Origin: Steromphala cineraria | Lineage: Eukaryota; Mollusca; Gastropoda; Trochida; Trochidae | Length of the DNA stretch: 64,000 nucleotides | Direction of reading: 5' to 3' | NCBI GenBank assembly: GCA_916613615.1 | Contig: OU744723.1 | Span: 27,984,710 to 28,048,709 of the forward strand | Shown here: positions 32,180-43,722 of the stretch, piece after piece | Layout: each line of letters opens with the position of its first letter | How positions within the stretch are numbered: the first letter of the stretch is position 1 | Made by a program: the position numbers and the translations under genes | The notes under the pieces: generated by a model | What the model saw: only the letters and a program-made list of their open reading frames with translations | The model's database searches: none | What the model was told of the DNA's origin: nothing

Positions 32180-35100
32180 CTGAAATCAAATTATGTCATT
32201 AATTAAACACTGATATTAACATATCGCGAAGGGAAAAAATATTTTAAATTTTCTTTTTTTTCAAACTTTTTCTATTTTTGAAATCTTCATCATACAATGC
32301 ATTCAATCAGTTCATTTCATGACAATGTTACATACAAGATTTGCATAACAGTGTTTTCATATACACAGTTTGAAAAATCAGGCAAACAGATTGTAATGGA
32401 AAGGTACATCAAGAAAAGGTGACAAAAAGTAGTAAAATAGATTATGAAATATAGACCAGAATTTTATAAAGTCCTCATACTTGCATTTTGAATAAAAATT
32501 ATAGCGGTCCATTATTTGAAAATTGTTTGAGTTGGACTATCGGATAATATATGAATCTATACCTCCCATCCGTCCATTTCTTTTTTTCCTCTGAATCTTT
32601 AAGGTTTAGGCAATATTCCTTTGTTAAAGAGGTTGCAAATGCTCCAAGTTTTTCAAGTTGTTAATGAAATATTACGTTCAGTGTGACAATGATAATCCCA
32701 ACTATTGGCTTTTTATGTAATCAGGTAAGTAATCACTGATATCAGGGAGTACCCATCGCCAGTGAGAAGCAACAGTCAAGGCTTTCTTGATCGACAACAC
32801 GTTTATTCCAAGTGTTTACAGAACCACGCGACCGGAAGCAGGACGCGGGAGACCCGGATGGGAATGCTAGACATATAGTATTCCTTACAACTACTAACAC
32901 ATACTGGCGCATAACAAAGCGGTTTCCATAAATATGTGTTTTTTGGTTATAAACTCATGGGTTATACAAATTGATAGAATACTAAAACTTTCCATTTTAA
33001 TAGAGATGTCTAGTGTCAATGCATAGCAATGAAATGTATATAGAGAATACTTATAGGATATCTAACGAGCTTCCCCTTTCATATCAAGTTTATGTCCCTA
33101 GTGAAATAATTTTGCTTTGTCACGAGCCTTGGCGAGTGACAAAACAAAATTATTTCACGAGGGACATAAACTTGATATGAAAGGGGAACGAGTTAGGTAT
33201 CCTATTTATTACCAACTTGCATTTCAGACGATTTATTGCTTTTTTAAACATCTTTTTATTATGCCTATAAAGAGACGAAACGGCGGATGAATATCAAACC
33301 ACGTCACAGCCTCAAATATTATACTATTACGACGTCAAATATTAACATTTCTAAATTCTACCCTACGTTAATTCATAGTGTCTGGTGAAATGTAAGTAAT
33401 AAGCACTTTAGTCATGAACGAAGCGTACGTGAAAATAAAATCTCACTGCGCGAGAACAGTCAGAGTTATCTTTCTTTGATCAACGGCATGTCATGACGGC
33501 CGCCATTTGCCTGTATCATTTCGTCAAATTGTGTAAACAACCGCCTTCAAAGTAAGTTTAAGATGCTTATCATTGTTCAAACGCGTTTTGTTTTGAAGAA
33601 ATGTTGTCTAAAGAATATTCAGTTGTGTTTATGTTCTATAGATAACAAGCAATGTCTGTCTGTGTCATTTTGGAGCGACATGGATCAAATTAATGAAATT
33701 CGGTGATCAAATATGTGCTGAATTTAAACCCTTTTGTGTTTATAATATATGAGCCTTGAGATATCAGTAAGATGTTTCATTGTAATTCTTTTGTCCTCCG
33801 ATTTATTCCTTAACAATTCGGTAAGGAAGAGTTAAAAGATAAACTGAAAGTTTGAAGAATGACTCCGACTCACTCAGTTCCATCGAATTTGTGAATGAAA
33901 ACACGTTCGTTTTATGAATGAATAAAGTAGTCCGGACAATGTCAAAGTTCACCGCAAGCCAACCAAATCACTTTGAGGTGTTATGACCCATATGTGTCAT
34001 AACAAATTATTATGAAACCCCTTTACGAAGTACCACGTGGGTAATAATAAACGATATTCCATTTAATAACACTTTTATGAGAAAAGTAAATGGTTTTATG
34101 CTTAAAAAGCGAAGAGAGTTAAAAAAAACTGTATTCACGAGTTTCATAAAGGTTTTATAAAATGGGACCACATTTAGTATTTATTATTTACTGGCTTAAT
34201 TTCATCGTCAATAATCTAAAGAAAATCACCAACATGAGCCTTCTAACATTATGACATCATACTAATCGATTATGACATCATTATATTGTCACGTCATTCG
34301 GACAGCGTGCATTTTATTACACCATGTATAAAAACTTGTAGATTTATTGAACAGCGATATCTTCTATACTATATGAGAAAGTCAGGCAAAGCGTAAGGGT
34401 TTAAGTGATACATTACTTTCTTTGCACTGGAAAATAATGAAATATTATTATCATTTATTAAGGATATCATTTTCATTGCTACAAAAAAAATATTTGTATT
34501 CATTAATAAAGATGTTTTCATAATCACCTATTAATGTTGTCCAAAAAGCATTTTGTGAAATGCATGAAATGCATCTTTAAGTTCTCATCACTCAAGTTAG
34601 TATAGTTGAATAGATTAATCAAGAAGTTATAATTTCCGGCGTCATTAATGCAGAACAACTCATCAATTTTACAACACTCATTCTCAGCTTACGGATAAAT
34701 GAAAATTCAATTGTGAAATAAAGATATTTATAGTTAATTTTATTTATTTATTTTCATGTAAAAAATGTAACTCGTTTCACAGAACCTCAAACTCGTAAAG
34801 GAAAGAACAAGGAAACAATTGAATGCAAATAACAATCAACCATGCTACTGATTAGACAACAATCACCCATGACACGTACAACCATGACCAACATCTACAA
34901 AGAAAATAACAATACCTTGAATCCAATGATTTATAACGATCAATTACTTTGAGACTGATTGCTGACTTACCTCCAGACATCAAGGTAAACATATGATGGA
35001 ATTGCTTCATCACAGAATTAATTTTTTTAAAATTTATACTATATATATAATTATTTGTTTGACAAATCAAATCATGGAATTTTGTTTTATCTGTCTAAGA

Positions 35101-35382
35101 ACATACCGTTTTATCAGTCTACGATACCGTGTCTACGAACCCGTTTTGTCTAGGCTGTTAAGTGGTTACGAAAACACTGGTTCCCCTAAAAAAACACAGA
35201 TTTGCCGACGACAAAACACTTTGTTCAAAATTTCCCGATGAAGTACCGATTGTAGTGGTCATTCTGTCTGAGGCATACGGTTAAAGATTATGTTAAGAAA
35301 ATCAACTTAGAGGCAAAAGAAAAGTTGCAAGCAGTGTAGGAATTCATAGGTTTCACAAAACCATTCACTGCGAGACTGCCAC
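32180..35382. other. No gene recognised; contains a long fold-back
   Basis: AT-rich DNA. The fold-back at 33052-33206 is listed separately. A short hairpin TGTTATGAC-loop-GTCATAACA is at about 33979-34004. An ATG-containing stretch at about 33492-33553 ends in a donor-like AAAGTAAGT, but nothing else supports an exon. Confidence 0.45.
33052..33206. repeat. 155-bp fold-back with about 70-bp arms
   Basis: ATAGGATATCTAACGAGCTT, CCCCTTTCATATCAAGTTTA, TGTCCCT, GTGAAATAATTTTG and TTTGTCAC on the left pair with the mirrored words on the right up to AACGAGTTAGGTATCCTAT. The loop is only about 12 nt. Arms are about 95 percent complementary by eye. Confidence 0.9.
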
Positions 35383-35431
35383 CGGAAGTCAGTCATTTGT
35401 GTGGACAAGCAACACGATCTAATGCACGGCA

Positions 35432-37759
35432 ATGGCTTCGTTTCTGGAGGATTTCGTATATAATAAGGCTAGTTTGGCTAAAAAGAAGCAATCGTACGCG
35501 GGTACACTGAGTGGAAATGTTAAAGAAAGATATTTTAACAAGATAAGCGCAATAGAAAATCGAGATCCTTATCAAATTTCGAAGAAAGATTGGCCTCACG
35601 ATGTGAGTCAGTACCTGGACATATCGTACTTTGATATTTGCAATTACTTGGTATATGCAATAAGTTATTACACTCAAGATGAAATGAGAGCCTACTAGTA
35701 TTTGGATGCATACAACTACTTCATTCACGGCTGGGTTCAGGAGATTTCTAACATCGTGATCAACGGTCTTTGTTTAGTCACTGCAAGGGTAAGTCTAAAT
35801 ATTTTCCATGGGTATTTCACCGTATCTATTTTTATGTCAACACAGCTTGTTGTAAGAAAGGATCTCATGCAAGAATGTTTATGTTTGAGAGAGGCATTTA
35901 TATAAGCATGTACTTGTTTGCCAATCCCTTTTCATCTTTCTCATGAAATAAAATATTTTTAAATCAGTTTCTCATAATCCTAGTTGTTGGGGCACAAAAT
36001 TTACCCCTGTATTTCCTTGTTTATACTAGCGAAAGAAAAAATAAATATCAATTTATAATTTCAGAGAAAAAATAAATTAAAAAAGTGTTATTAGAGTAAA
36101 AGGAGAAAGGAAATATATTACCATAAGTAATATAAGTTATTTTATTTTAAATTCATGATCAATGTTACATTTAATCTTAAGACATATCGTGTACTTAATT
36201 TTCACTTTTAATTTCATGTTACAGGTAAACCATTCCCAGCGCTTGAGAGAAACACCAAACCGTCCTTGGATCATTGTGGAAACTGGTGGCAAGATCCTTT
36301 CAGCCCACTGCACGTGCATGGCCGGTCTTAGCGAGTCTTGCAGTCATGTCGGTGCTTTGATGTTTGCTGTAGTAGCTGCTGTGACCATCCGCAACTCCAA
36401 GACTGTGACACAATCAAAGGCTTAGTGGATGCTTCCCACAGGGATTGATGAGGTGGAGTACAGCAAAGTTAAGAAAATTGGTTTCACCTCCATGAAGGCA
36501 AGGAAGAAGAAACTTGATAGGCAGTTTATTTCATCCCCAGAGACTCAGTCTTCAAGTTCTAAGTGTGACAGGGAGCGTTCCTCAGAACCAACAGGGACTG
36601 AAAAAGGTGCCTTCTTCCAACAGCTGAGTGTGGCAAGATCAAGACCAGTACTACTGTCATTTATCAAACCCTATTCTTCAACCTTTGTTCCAACCTCCCT
36701 GTTTGCAGACTTCCCTGTCTTTTTCAGTGAATTGGTGGATGAGAATGTTTTTGGTATGACAAGGCAAGAACTGAGGTAACCCTGTCAAACTGTAGCTGAC
36801 AACATCACAGTTTCCAAAAGTCAAGCAGAAAATGTGGAACATGCAACTCGCCTTCAGTCTTCATCGAAGATGTGGTTTTCATTCAGAGCTGGTAGTGTCA
36901 CAGCCTCTATATTTAAAAATGTATGTCACACCAAACTTGACCGTCCATCAGAGAGTCTCATTAAGACCGTCTTTTATCACCTGGAAAAGTCATTCAGCAA
37001 TTCGGCAACACAGTGGGGATGCAGCCATGAGCAACAAGCTAGAGAGGAGTACACGTAGTACATGAAAGACTGTCATGAAAATTTCAGCATGGTTCAATCT
37101 GGTTTGATTCTCAATCCAACATACCCTTATTTCGGTGCATCACCAGATGGTCTTGTGTCCTGTGAATGTTGTGGTGAGGGGGTAATAGAGATTAAGTGTC
37201 CCTACTGTAAGAGACAGAATACAATAAAGGAGTCGGCTAAGGATTCACACTTTTTTTTGTCGAGGGAAAGCTGAAGTTGAAGGAATCACACAAGTATTTA
37301 TTTCAAGTCCAAATGCATATGTTTCTGTCAAATCGGGATTATTGTGACTTTATTGTTTGGACCGAAAGAGAAATTCACTGGGAAAGAATCGAAATGGATG
37401 AAGAATTCTGGAAATCAAATTCAATGATTGCCTCAAGATCTTTCAAAGAAGTACTATTGTTGGAACTTGTAGGCAAGCACTTCTCACAACCAACTTCTGG
37501 GTCAGACCCTCGACCAGGTTCTTCATCTTCAACCGTGCTATCCTCACCAAATAGATCACCACTTAAGGCCAGTGACAACAACCAGAAAATTGATGTTATA
37601 TGCGTGTGTCAGACCCCATATGATCCAGATTATGACTCTGTGATAGGTTGTGACAATGACTCATGCAAATACAAGTGGCTTCATTATTCATGTATTGGAA
37701 TCAAGCGGGCACCTAAAGGGTCATGGTATTGCAAGGAATGCCGTTCTACCAAGACATGA
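35432..37759 (+). pseudogene. SWIM zinc finger, YqaJ-type nuclease and PHD finger protein (broken)
   Basis: Exon 1 is 35432-35788, ending AGG|GTAAGT. Exon 2 starts at 36225 after CATGTTACAG, in phase 0. Exon 1 opens MASFLEDFVYNKASLAKKK. Exon 2 has a SWIM finger C-x-C-x7-C-x-H (CTCMAGLSESCSH, about 36306), a YqaJ-like core (FRAGSVTASIF, then GASPDGLV and VIEIKCP giving the D...E-x-K signature, 37132-37203) and a C-terminal C4HC3 PHD finger (CVCQTPYDPDYDS through WYCKEC, 37604-37747). In-frame stops at 35696, 36423, 36777 and 37059, plus a frameshift at the T-run 37250-37260, disable it. YqaJ enzymes are exonuclease-fold recombination nucleases. SWIM and PHD suggest DNA and chromatin contacts; the actual role in transposition is inference. 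Confidence 0.82.
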
Positions 37760-38227
37760 AACTTGACATCCAGTTAACTGTGACAGTGATGAAACAAATA
37801 AGCTTTCAATAAAACAACCTTTTATTATGACTGTCAGTGATTTTCAAATGTTCTTAACAATCATGTAACATTTTACATCCATGAAAATGTTAAAGGCAAA
37901 AAATTCATATGACAATGTGTAACAATGGAATATTGAAACTGACTTTTGCCAATAAATTTTCTTTATAACTTATGCGATGTACAATGGAAACATCTACTGT
38001 CAATTGACAAAAAAAACATATTTACAAACCACCAAAGAATTATAAACTATGATTCTTGCAATTATGATGTTGCATATAGCTTGATATCATAATCTTTTAA
38101 CTTATGTGACAATATTGTTATAAAACTTTAAGATCAAAGTTGAATGAAACAAGTAATATGAGCCAAAAATGACAGTTTTTAATTGCAACTAATGATGCAA
38201 CTATTATGAAACCTGATAAAACAAGGC
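37760..38227. other. 3' flank of the YqaJ gene, no further gene
   Basis: AT-rich. An AATAAA at about 37808-37813 lies 50 bp after the stop and could be the polyadenylation signal of the YqaJ gene. Confidence 0.5.
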
Positions 38228-39190
38228 AAAAGTGAGCGCAGCTCACATACCCCCGCCTGTAGTTTGACCGCCTTTCTTTGACGAAAATAGTGAAAAGTCA
38301 TATGTTCTGATAAGTCCTAGGATTGTTACCATATTTTTCCATCAGATGATATAGAAAATAACATTAAAATTTAATTTGTCTGAATGGGTGTGAACTGGTA
38401 TAACTATCACAATAAATGTTTTTCAACAAACTCTCACCTTCCATTCAGTTCCATGTAGGTCAATTTATATTCCAATATATGTATTCTTTGCAGTGGTATC
38501 AACATTCCAATATATGTATTCTTTGCAGTGGTAACAACATCAGTAATGTTCTATGTTCATACAGTGTCCATATCACAATAGGTCACAATCCCTTTCTTTT
38601 GGTTACTTCCCAAAAGATAACTTGAAGGCAAAACAGTCACATTTACAATGTTAAAACGGTATGTGTTTGTCATTAGGAAATGTATTTACAAGCTTGATCC
38701 TCAACCTACTGTTTTCGGACTGTTTTGGGTTCAAAATTTCAAAAATTATTTGAACTTTGGAATTAAAACCCCCAAAAGGCACAACAGCATCATATAGGTT
38801 ACTGCCATACCAAGTTTGAAAATTCCAAGTGGTATAGTTGTTAAATTATGATCCGGAAACGACACAAAGTCCGAATATCTGACCGTTTTTGGTCAAAATT
38901 TCAAAAATTATTTGAAGGTTGGGGGTAAAACCCCTAAAAGGCACAACAGCATCATATAGGCTACTGCCATACCAAATTTGAAGTTTCCAAGTGGTACAGT
39001 TTTTTAATTATGCTCCGGAAACGAGACAAAGTCCAGAAATCGGAGGGTTTTTGGTCAAAATTTCAAAAATTATTTGAACCATTGAGATGAAACCCCTAAA
39101 AGGCACAACAACATCATATAGGCTACTGCCATACCAAATTTGAAGTTTGTAAGGGGTGTAGTTTTAGAGTAATGCTCCGGAAACGAATAC
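38228..39190. mobile_element. Small element with hairpin tip and three 162-bp tandem units, inside the transposon
   Basis: A short stem-loop GTGAGCGCAGCTCAC near 38232 is followed by CCCCCGCCTG. Three direct units share AAAAGGCACAACA.CATCATA (about 38773, 38935 and 39098), TCAAAATTTCAAAAATTATT and CTCCGGAAACGA. A separate 37-bp direct duplication (CCAATATATGTATTCTTTGC) lies at 38470-38530. No ORF. It again combines a hairpin tip with internal tandem units. Confidence 0.6.
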
Positions 39191-39460
39191 TTTTTTTTTA
39201 CAAACAAAAACAATACCCATACAGGTAATATGAACTGTGACTGACTGCTTTAATTTGCAAATATATTTCTGCTATGACTTAATAAGTTATATAACCTGTT
39301 AAAATTCATTTCAATTCAATAACAATGAATAAATGCTTTCACATTTGGCACACTATTGTGAACTAAGTTGAAGACAACTGACTAGAAGAAAGACACCTGT
39401 GTGCATAATAAATTGACAAATTAAGACCATCCATATGTTGTGTTTTTATTTCATCAATGA

Positions 39461-40262
39461 TTATTGATCAATGATTATTATCAAAATCTGGACATTTGCT
39501 ATTTTACGTGTCGACTCTACTTCTAATGGTGAAAGTTGTTTTTTCCCCTTAGTGAAAGCTGGGATTGTCACTTCTGCGCACATAAGTCCGACACTTGACG
39601 AGATATCAAAACCTCTGTCTGCCAACACAAGATCACCAGGTAGTAATTTGTTTAAAATGCCACACTGTTCAGTGATAATTTTGTCGCTTGCACGACCTCC
39701 CCATGCATCTGAAATAAATGAAACACTTCCCTGTGGGGTGACCCCAATCAAAAACTTTACAGTGTTGTGATGCTTGTAAGTTTGAAGTTCTCTGTCAAAA
39801 GTCTCTGAAGCTCGCCTCTCATCTGGTCCATGATGGTCATTCTCCTTAGCTGTACCTGAAGCTTCACCTTGTTCACTGTCGTCCACCTCGTCCACCTCGT
39901 CGCCGCAATCGCCGTCGCCAAGATGTGTATGGAACATATCCGTGTGTACTTTGTTGGTTTAAAATCCTTCCGGTTGATCTTTGATAACCAAGCAGTTCGT
40001 CTCTGAGAAGAAAGCTCGTGAGTCTTCGATCGCGATGATCAATTACCTTAGGAATTACATGAAAGGGAACACGATCACGATTTGATCTAGTACTGCAACC
40101 ATAGATAGCAAAAAAATTAACCATTTCCAACTCATATGGCAACTTTACACTAACTAAAACAACGACATAATGAAGATTCTCGCTGTTGCCATGGTATAAC
40201 AACAGCTGTGCTTGTCCACACAAATGGCGGACGTACCATGTGACCTCGGCCCGTGACGTCAT
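39461..40262 (-). pseudogene. THAP-DDE transposase (DDE_Tnp_4-like), internally deleted and truncated
   Basis: Read on the - strand. The N-terminal part has VNFFAIYGCSTRSNRDRVPF and, after a frameshift, [19 protein letters not shown], which fit a THAP zinc finger (C2CH, with the TRxCSxH end). A second shift leads through an acidic stretch to [50 protein letters not shown] (second catalytic Asp) and [11 protein letters not shown], which is cut off where the last catalytic Glu region (normally followed by RIHVERVI) should be. The first catalytic Asp segment is deleted. It is inactive. It supplies the mobility function expected for the 35383-40240 element. Confidence 0.8.
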
Positions 40263-41210
40263 GTGGAAACTATGATAAGAGGTAAAACACGTTGTTTACA
40301 TTTTGCCGAGGAGCGAAGTTTGGAACGGTGCGTGAGGGCTGAATATTTTTTTTCAGTCTCAACTTGATAATTTTACACGTATAACTATGCCTGCACTTTC
40401 CAGCAGTACCACTGAAATTCCTTCGAAAACGCTTAAACACCCTTTATCAGAGTCTCCAAAGTTAATTCTTACCATTTCAGCCATGTTGGATTTGTCCCAT
40501 GGGCGCAGCGATTAACTTGAACCTTGCCTGTGTGTCTGTAGCCAGTTGGAGAGCAGCGTAACACACTTACTGTAGGGAACCAGAATGATAACTCCAGAAC
40601 TCTCATAACTTTATCAACATATATGGTATGTATAATATATGTACAAGGTGAAACAAAATTTTCTGTCTGTCTGTCTATAACTAACCAAATTGTTAGTTAT
40701 ACAACACCCAAGAATCAGGCGGAACTACTTTCCTTTAACCCTTCTGTTTTACGACCTATGTAACTGTTAGGGTTTGACAAATAGCTTCAATTTCAAATAA
40801 CAAACAACGACGACAATTTTTATTCGGGTTGTAAATTTTTTTGTATTTTGTTAATTGTAAGGGTTCTGTCTGGAGTTTTGTCATCGTTTGATGTAGTCGT
40901 TACAGCCGGATGACGTCGTTTTGACGTGAGAAAACTGCTGACCATTTCTTCGATTGGCAGAGACCAAAACGTCTCTCTTCTCTTCAGAGATCGGTGACAG
41001 AAACCTCATTATCTAGCCATGAAAGACCAGAATCATTTTGGTTACATTAAAAAGCATTTGGACAAGTGTACTGTTAAACAGACAATGATAATTATGGTAA
41101 TTTATTCAAAACATATCGCATGTTCATTCCAATGCCGAGATAAATCCAAAGATTAGGTCTTCTTGAAAAAGTAATTGAACATCTTAAGATAGCAGATAAC
41201 TTCCTCATGT
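40241..41210. other. No gene recognised
   Basis: Contains a short CTGTCTGTCTGTCTAT run at 40660-40677 preceded by AAGGTGAAAC, faintly like the 3' end of the TCTG-tailed LINE, but no coding match. ATAACTAACCAAATTGTTAGTTAT at about 40677-40700 is a short palindrome. Confidence 0.45.
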
Positions 41211-41415
41211 CATATAAACAACGAGACTTTTTAGTTACCCGATTTAATCTTACTCTTGAAGGAAAGGGACAAGAATAACGCAATGAGGGACTGTGGCTTT
41301 TTTTAATAATTGATTAAAGGTTATGCAAAGTTTATTATGTTCCGACTGTAAACTATCCACTGTTGGACCCGATTGTCGTGGGATTCATCCCAATATTCAG
41401 CGCTGTAGTGTCTGA

Positions 41416-41694
41416 AGCACAGTGGTGTAGTGGTTAGCATGCTTGCCTCTCACGCCAGAGACCCGGGTTCGAATCCCCGTGGAGACACCAACAATTTGTG
41501 ACTTGGGTCTCATTCTGTGTTGTGTCCCTGGGCAAGACACTTCATCCACATTGCACTCAGTTCACCCAGCTGTACAAATAGGTACCTGAACAAGGGAGAA
41601 GTATGGACCTATACGGTCGCGCGGAGCGCTTGTCAATAGGCGGCACCGAAAGTACTATCCCTTGTAAGAAAGCCATTATTATTATTATTATTAT
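41416..41694 (+). mobile_element. tRNA-derived SINE
   Basis: The head looks like a tRNA with box A TGGTGTAGTGG and a perfect box B GGTTCGAATCC, spaced as in RNA polymerase III internal promoters. A body follows with TGTCCCTGGGCAAGACACTT and CATCCACATTGCACTCAGTT, a conserved central-domain-like sequence found in several metazoan SINEs. The 3' end is (ATT)n at 41674-41690. It sits exactly at the inner edge of the left 205-bp arm, where the right arm continues uninterrupted. No target duplication was identified. Confidence 0.88.
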
Positions 41695-43397
41695 ATACAC
41701 CACGTGGTGTGGTTATCAGGTCAATATCAGAGGTTAACTATTTCGTATAACCAGGCGTGCGATGGTTATATTGTATAACCTTACCTCTTCACACCCAATG
41801 TGCGTTTGGTCGATGTGTTTTCGGTTCGATACCACAAAGAAGTTCGGCTTCGCCTCACTTCTTTGTGCTATCGCACCTCGAGAGAACTTACAACCACTGT
41901 GTTTTAGGGTACGTCAAGTTACCCATCACCTTGAAATGTTGACTTTGTATCAAAGACATATTTACGAAAAAATACATAATATCAAAACAATTTTGAAACG
42001 TAGTTTATTTACAGATTTTTAGCTTATTTCACTATAAAATGCACCACATGGTGATATCATTTTGTGCTCTGTGCTTATCCATGATGAATACAGACCTCAA
42101 GGTCTTCTAGTATTTTCATCTTAACACTCACACACAAATTCACGTCGTTCTCGGTTAGCTGAAAAGCTTCAGCAAGTAAGACACAGAATCCAAGTGAACA
42201 ATGTTTCCAATCTTTTAACAAGCTAAACTCTGTTCCATTAATATGGTCTTTGTAAAATATTTCATAATAAGGTCGACTTTAATGTTGTTTAGAGAGTCAA
42301 TCAAATGTCCATATGTAGTCCCTGAAACAAAAGTGTAACGTCAGTTGTTGAATACTTTGTAAATCTTTGTAAATTGCTTATCGATGTTTGACTTTATTGC
42401 TTAATGTTGATCTCTCTCTAGGTAAGAATATTTGTTCTAATTTTATTTCAAAACATTTTGAATCTAACATTTGAATAATGTTAGAATATATTTTTTAATG
42501 GACCAATCGTATTTTAAAGATGAATGTCGAATAATGTGATTAATTGTAAGAAAGAAAAATGCTAAATTAATATCAGAGTCATAAGCTTATAAGCACCTTG
42601 TTACATTGTTTATCAATATTATGTACACATTGCTATATACATTACTATATGATATTGAAATAATAATTACATTTACTATCATTTTTCAACAGCATAATGC
42701 TTAAATATTAACTTGGTTGTTGACAGCTTGTTTTATACTGTGTAAACCCTCTGTAACATACTTCAGCATTTTCGTAGATCCACGCATAAATAACATTCAA
42801 CAGCAAATACATAAATATATATAAAAGTTCAAGTCACCTTTACTCCAACTCCTGAAAAGACCTTGAAACGCGGCCATAAATTTGTTCAAAACAAGAGACC
42901 ACTTCATTTTCGTCTCCACCTTCAAACCATGTGCTTTCGATAGTGTAAAGCTCGTGCGATATGATATTTACTTAAAATCCGTGCATCGCAAGATGAAATT
43001 GACAACGTTCGTGCAGCAACACCTTTTTCTTCATAAAGAGGGAATAGTTGATGGACTGAATAGTGTATTAAACATAAGAATATCATTTCCCATAAATCAC
43101 AATTTTGGTGACATTTTTGACAAATTGTATTCACATTATTTAATTTCAGTTCAATGTAGAATTTTGGTGTTTGTAAGTCGAAACAACTAAAAAAAGATTG
43201 CTTCTTGCTCAGATTTGTCTGATTGACAACACCGCCATGACATGCTCAATCTACACGTGAAATTCGCGTATTGTGCAAATGGAATGTTGAGTGTATAAGT
43301 TTTACCCGATAACAACAACTATCAAATACATTGTAACTAAATATTTGGTTGATGTACTACTTTTGTTAAAATGCAAATTGGTAAAGCCATGTGGTGT
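41695..43397. other. No gene recognised inside the inverted-repeat segment
   Basis: Short palindromes occur at 41698-41711 (ACACCACGTGGTGT) and at about 41833-41867 (ACAAAGAAGT/ACTTCTTTGT). Otherwise AT-rich with no supported gene. Confidence 0.45.
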
Positions 43398-43501
43398 ATG
43401 TGAGATAATGACCACATCCTCGTAGCTATCGGATATAACCTTCTCGCTGTCGCATGAAGGTTATATCCGATACCTACTCGGCTGTAGGTCAATATCTCAA
43501 C
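43398..43501. repeat. 104-bp fold-back with about 43-bp arms
   Basis: TGAGATAATGACCACATCCT and TATCGGATATAACCTT on the left are mirrored by AAGGTTATATCCGATA and AGGTCAATATCTCA on the right, around a loop of about 16 nt. It lies just inside the right 205-bp arm. Confidence 0.85.
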
Positions 43502-43722
43502 CTTATTATGTTGTCGACTTGGATTTCAGACACTACAGCGCTGAATATAGAGATGAATCCCACGACAGTCGGATCCAACAGTGGATAGTTTACAGTCGGA
43601 ACAGAATAAACTTTGCATAACCTTTAATCAATTATTAAAAAAAGCCACAGTTCCCTCATTGCGTTATTCTTGTCCCTTTCCTTCAAGAGTAAGGTTAACT
43701 ATAAAGTCTTGTTGTTTATATG

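Larger units (their letters stand above)
35383..40240. mobile_element. Decayed DNA transposon with SWIM-YqaJ-PHD gene and THAP-DDE transposase (ISL2EU-like)
   Basis: CATTTGTGTGGACAAGCA occurs near both ends in inverted orientation (about 35394-35411 on +, about 40210-40227 on -). Between them are a two-exon YqaJ-nuclease gene on + and a THAP/DDE transposase on -, converging. DNA transposons of the ISL2EU type are reported to encode a DDE transposase together with a YqaJ-type nuclease, which fits this pairing. The exact tips and target duplication are not resolved. Both genes are broken and a repeat-bearing element (38228-39190) sits between them. Confidence 0.65.
41211..43722. mobile_element. 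2.5-kb segment bounded by 205-bp inverted repeats
   Basis: The left arm 41211-41415 (CATATAAACAACGAGACTTT, GGAAAGGGACAAGAATAACG, CAGCGCTGTAGTGTCTGA) reappears in reverse complement at 43526-43722 with roughly 90 percent identity by eye. Inside are a SINE at the left arm edge and a fold-back at 43398-43501. No transposase-like frame was seen; the 102-codon frame at 42882-43190 has no recognisable domain. It may be a long-TIR DNA element or two copies of an unknown repeat in opposite orientation. Confidence 0.7.

Noticed and set aside
35432..37759. Stop-codon reassignment (TAG/TAA read as Gln)
   Set aside because: The esterase-like gene uses ordinary stops and the same gene also has a frameshift. 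Decay explains it better.
41416..41490. Functional tRNA gene
   Set aside because: Box A and B are good, but the acceptor stem does not close and a SINE body with an (ATT)n tail follows.
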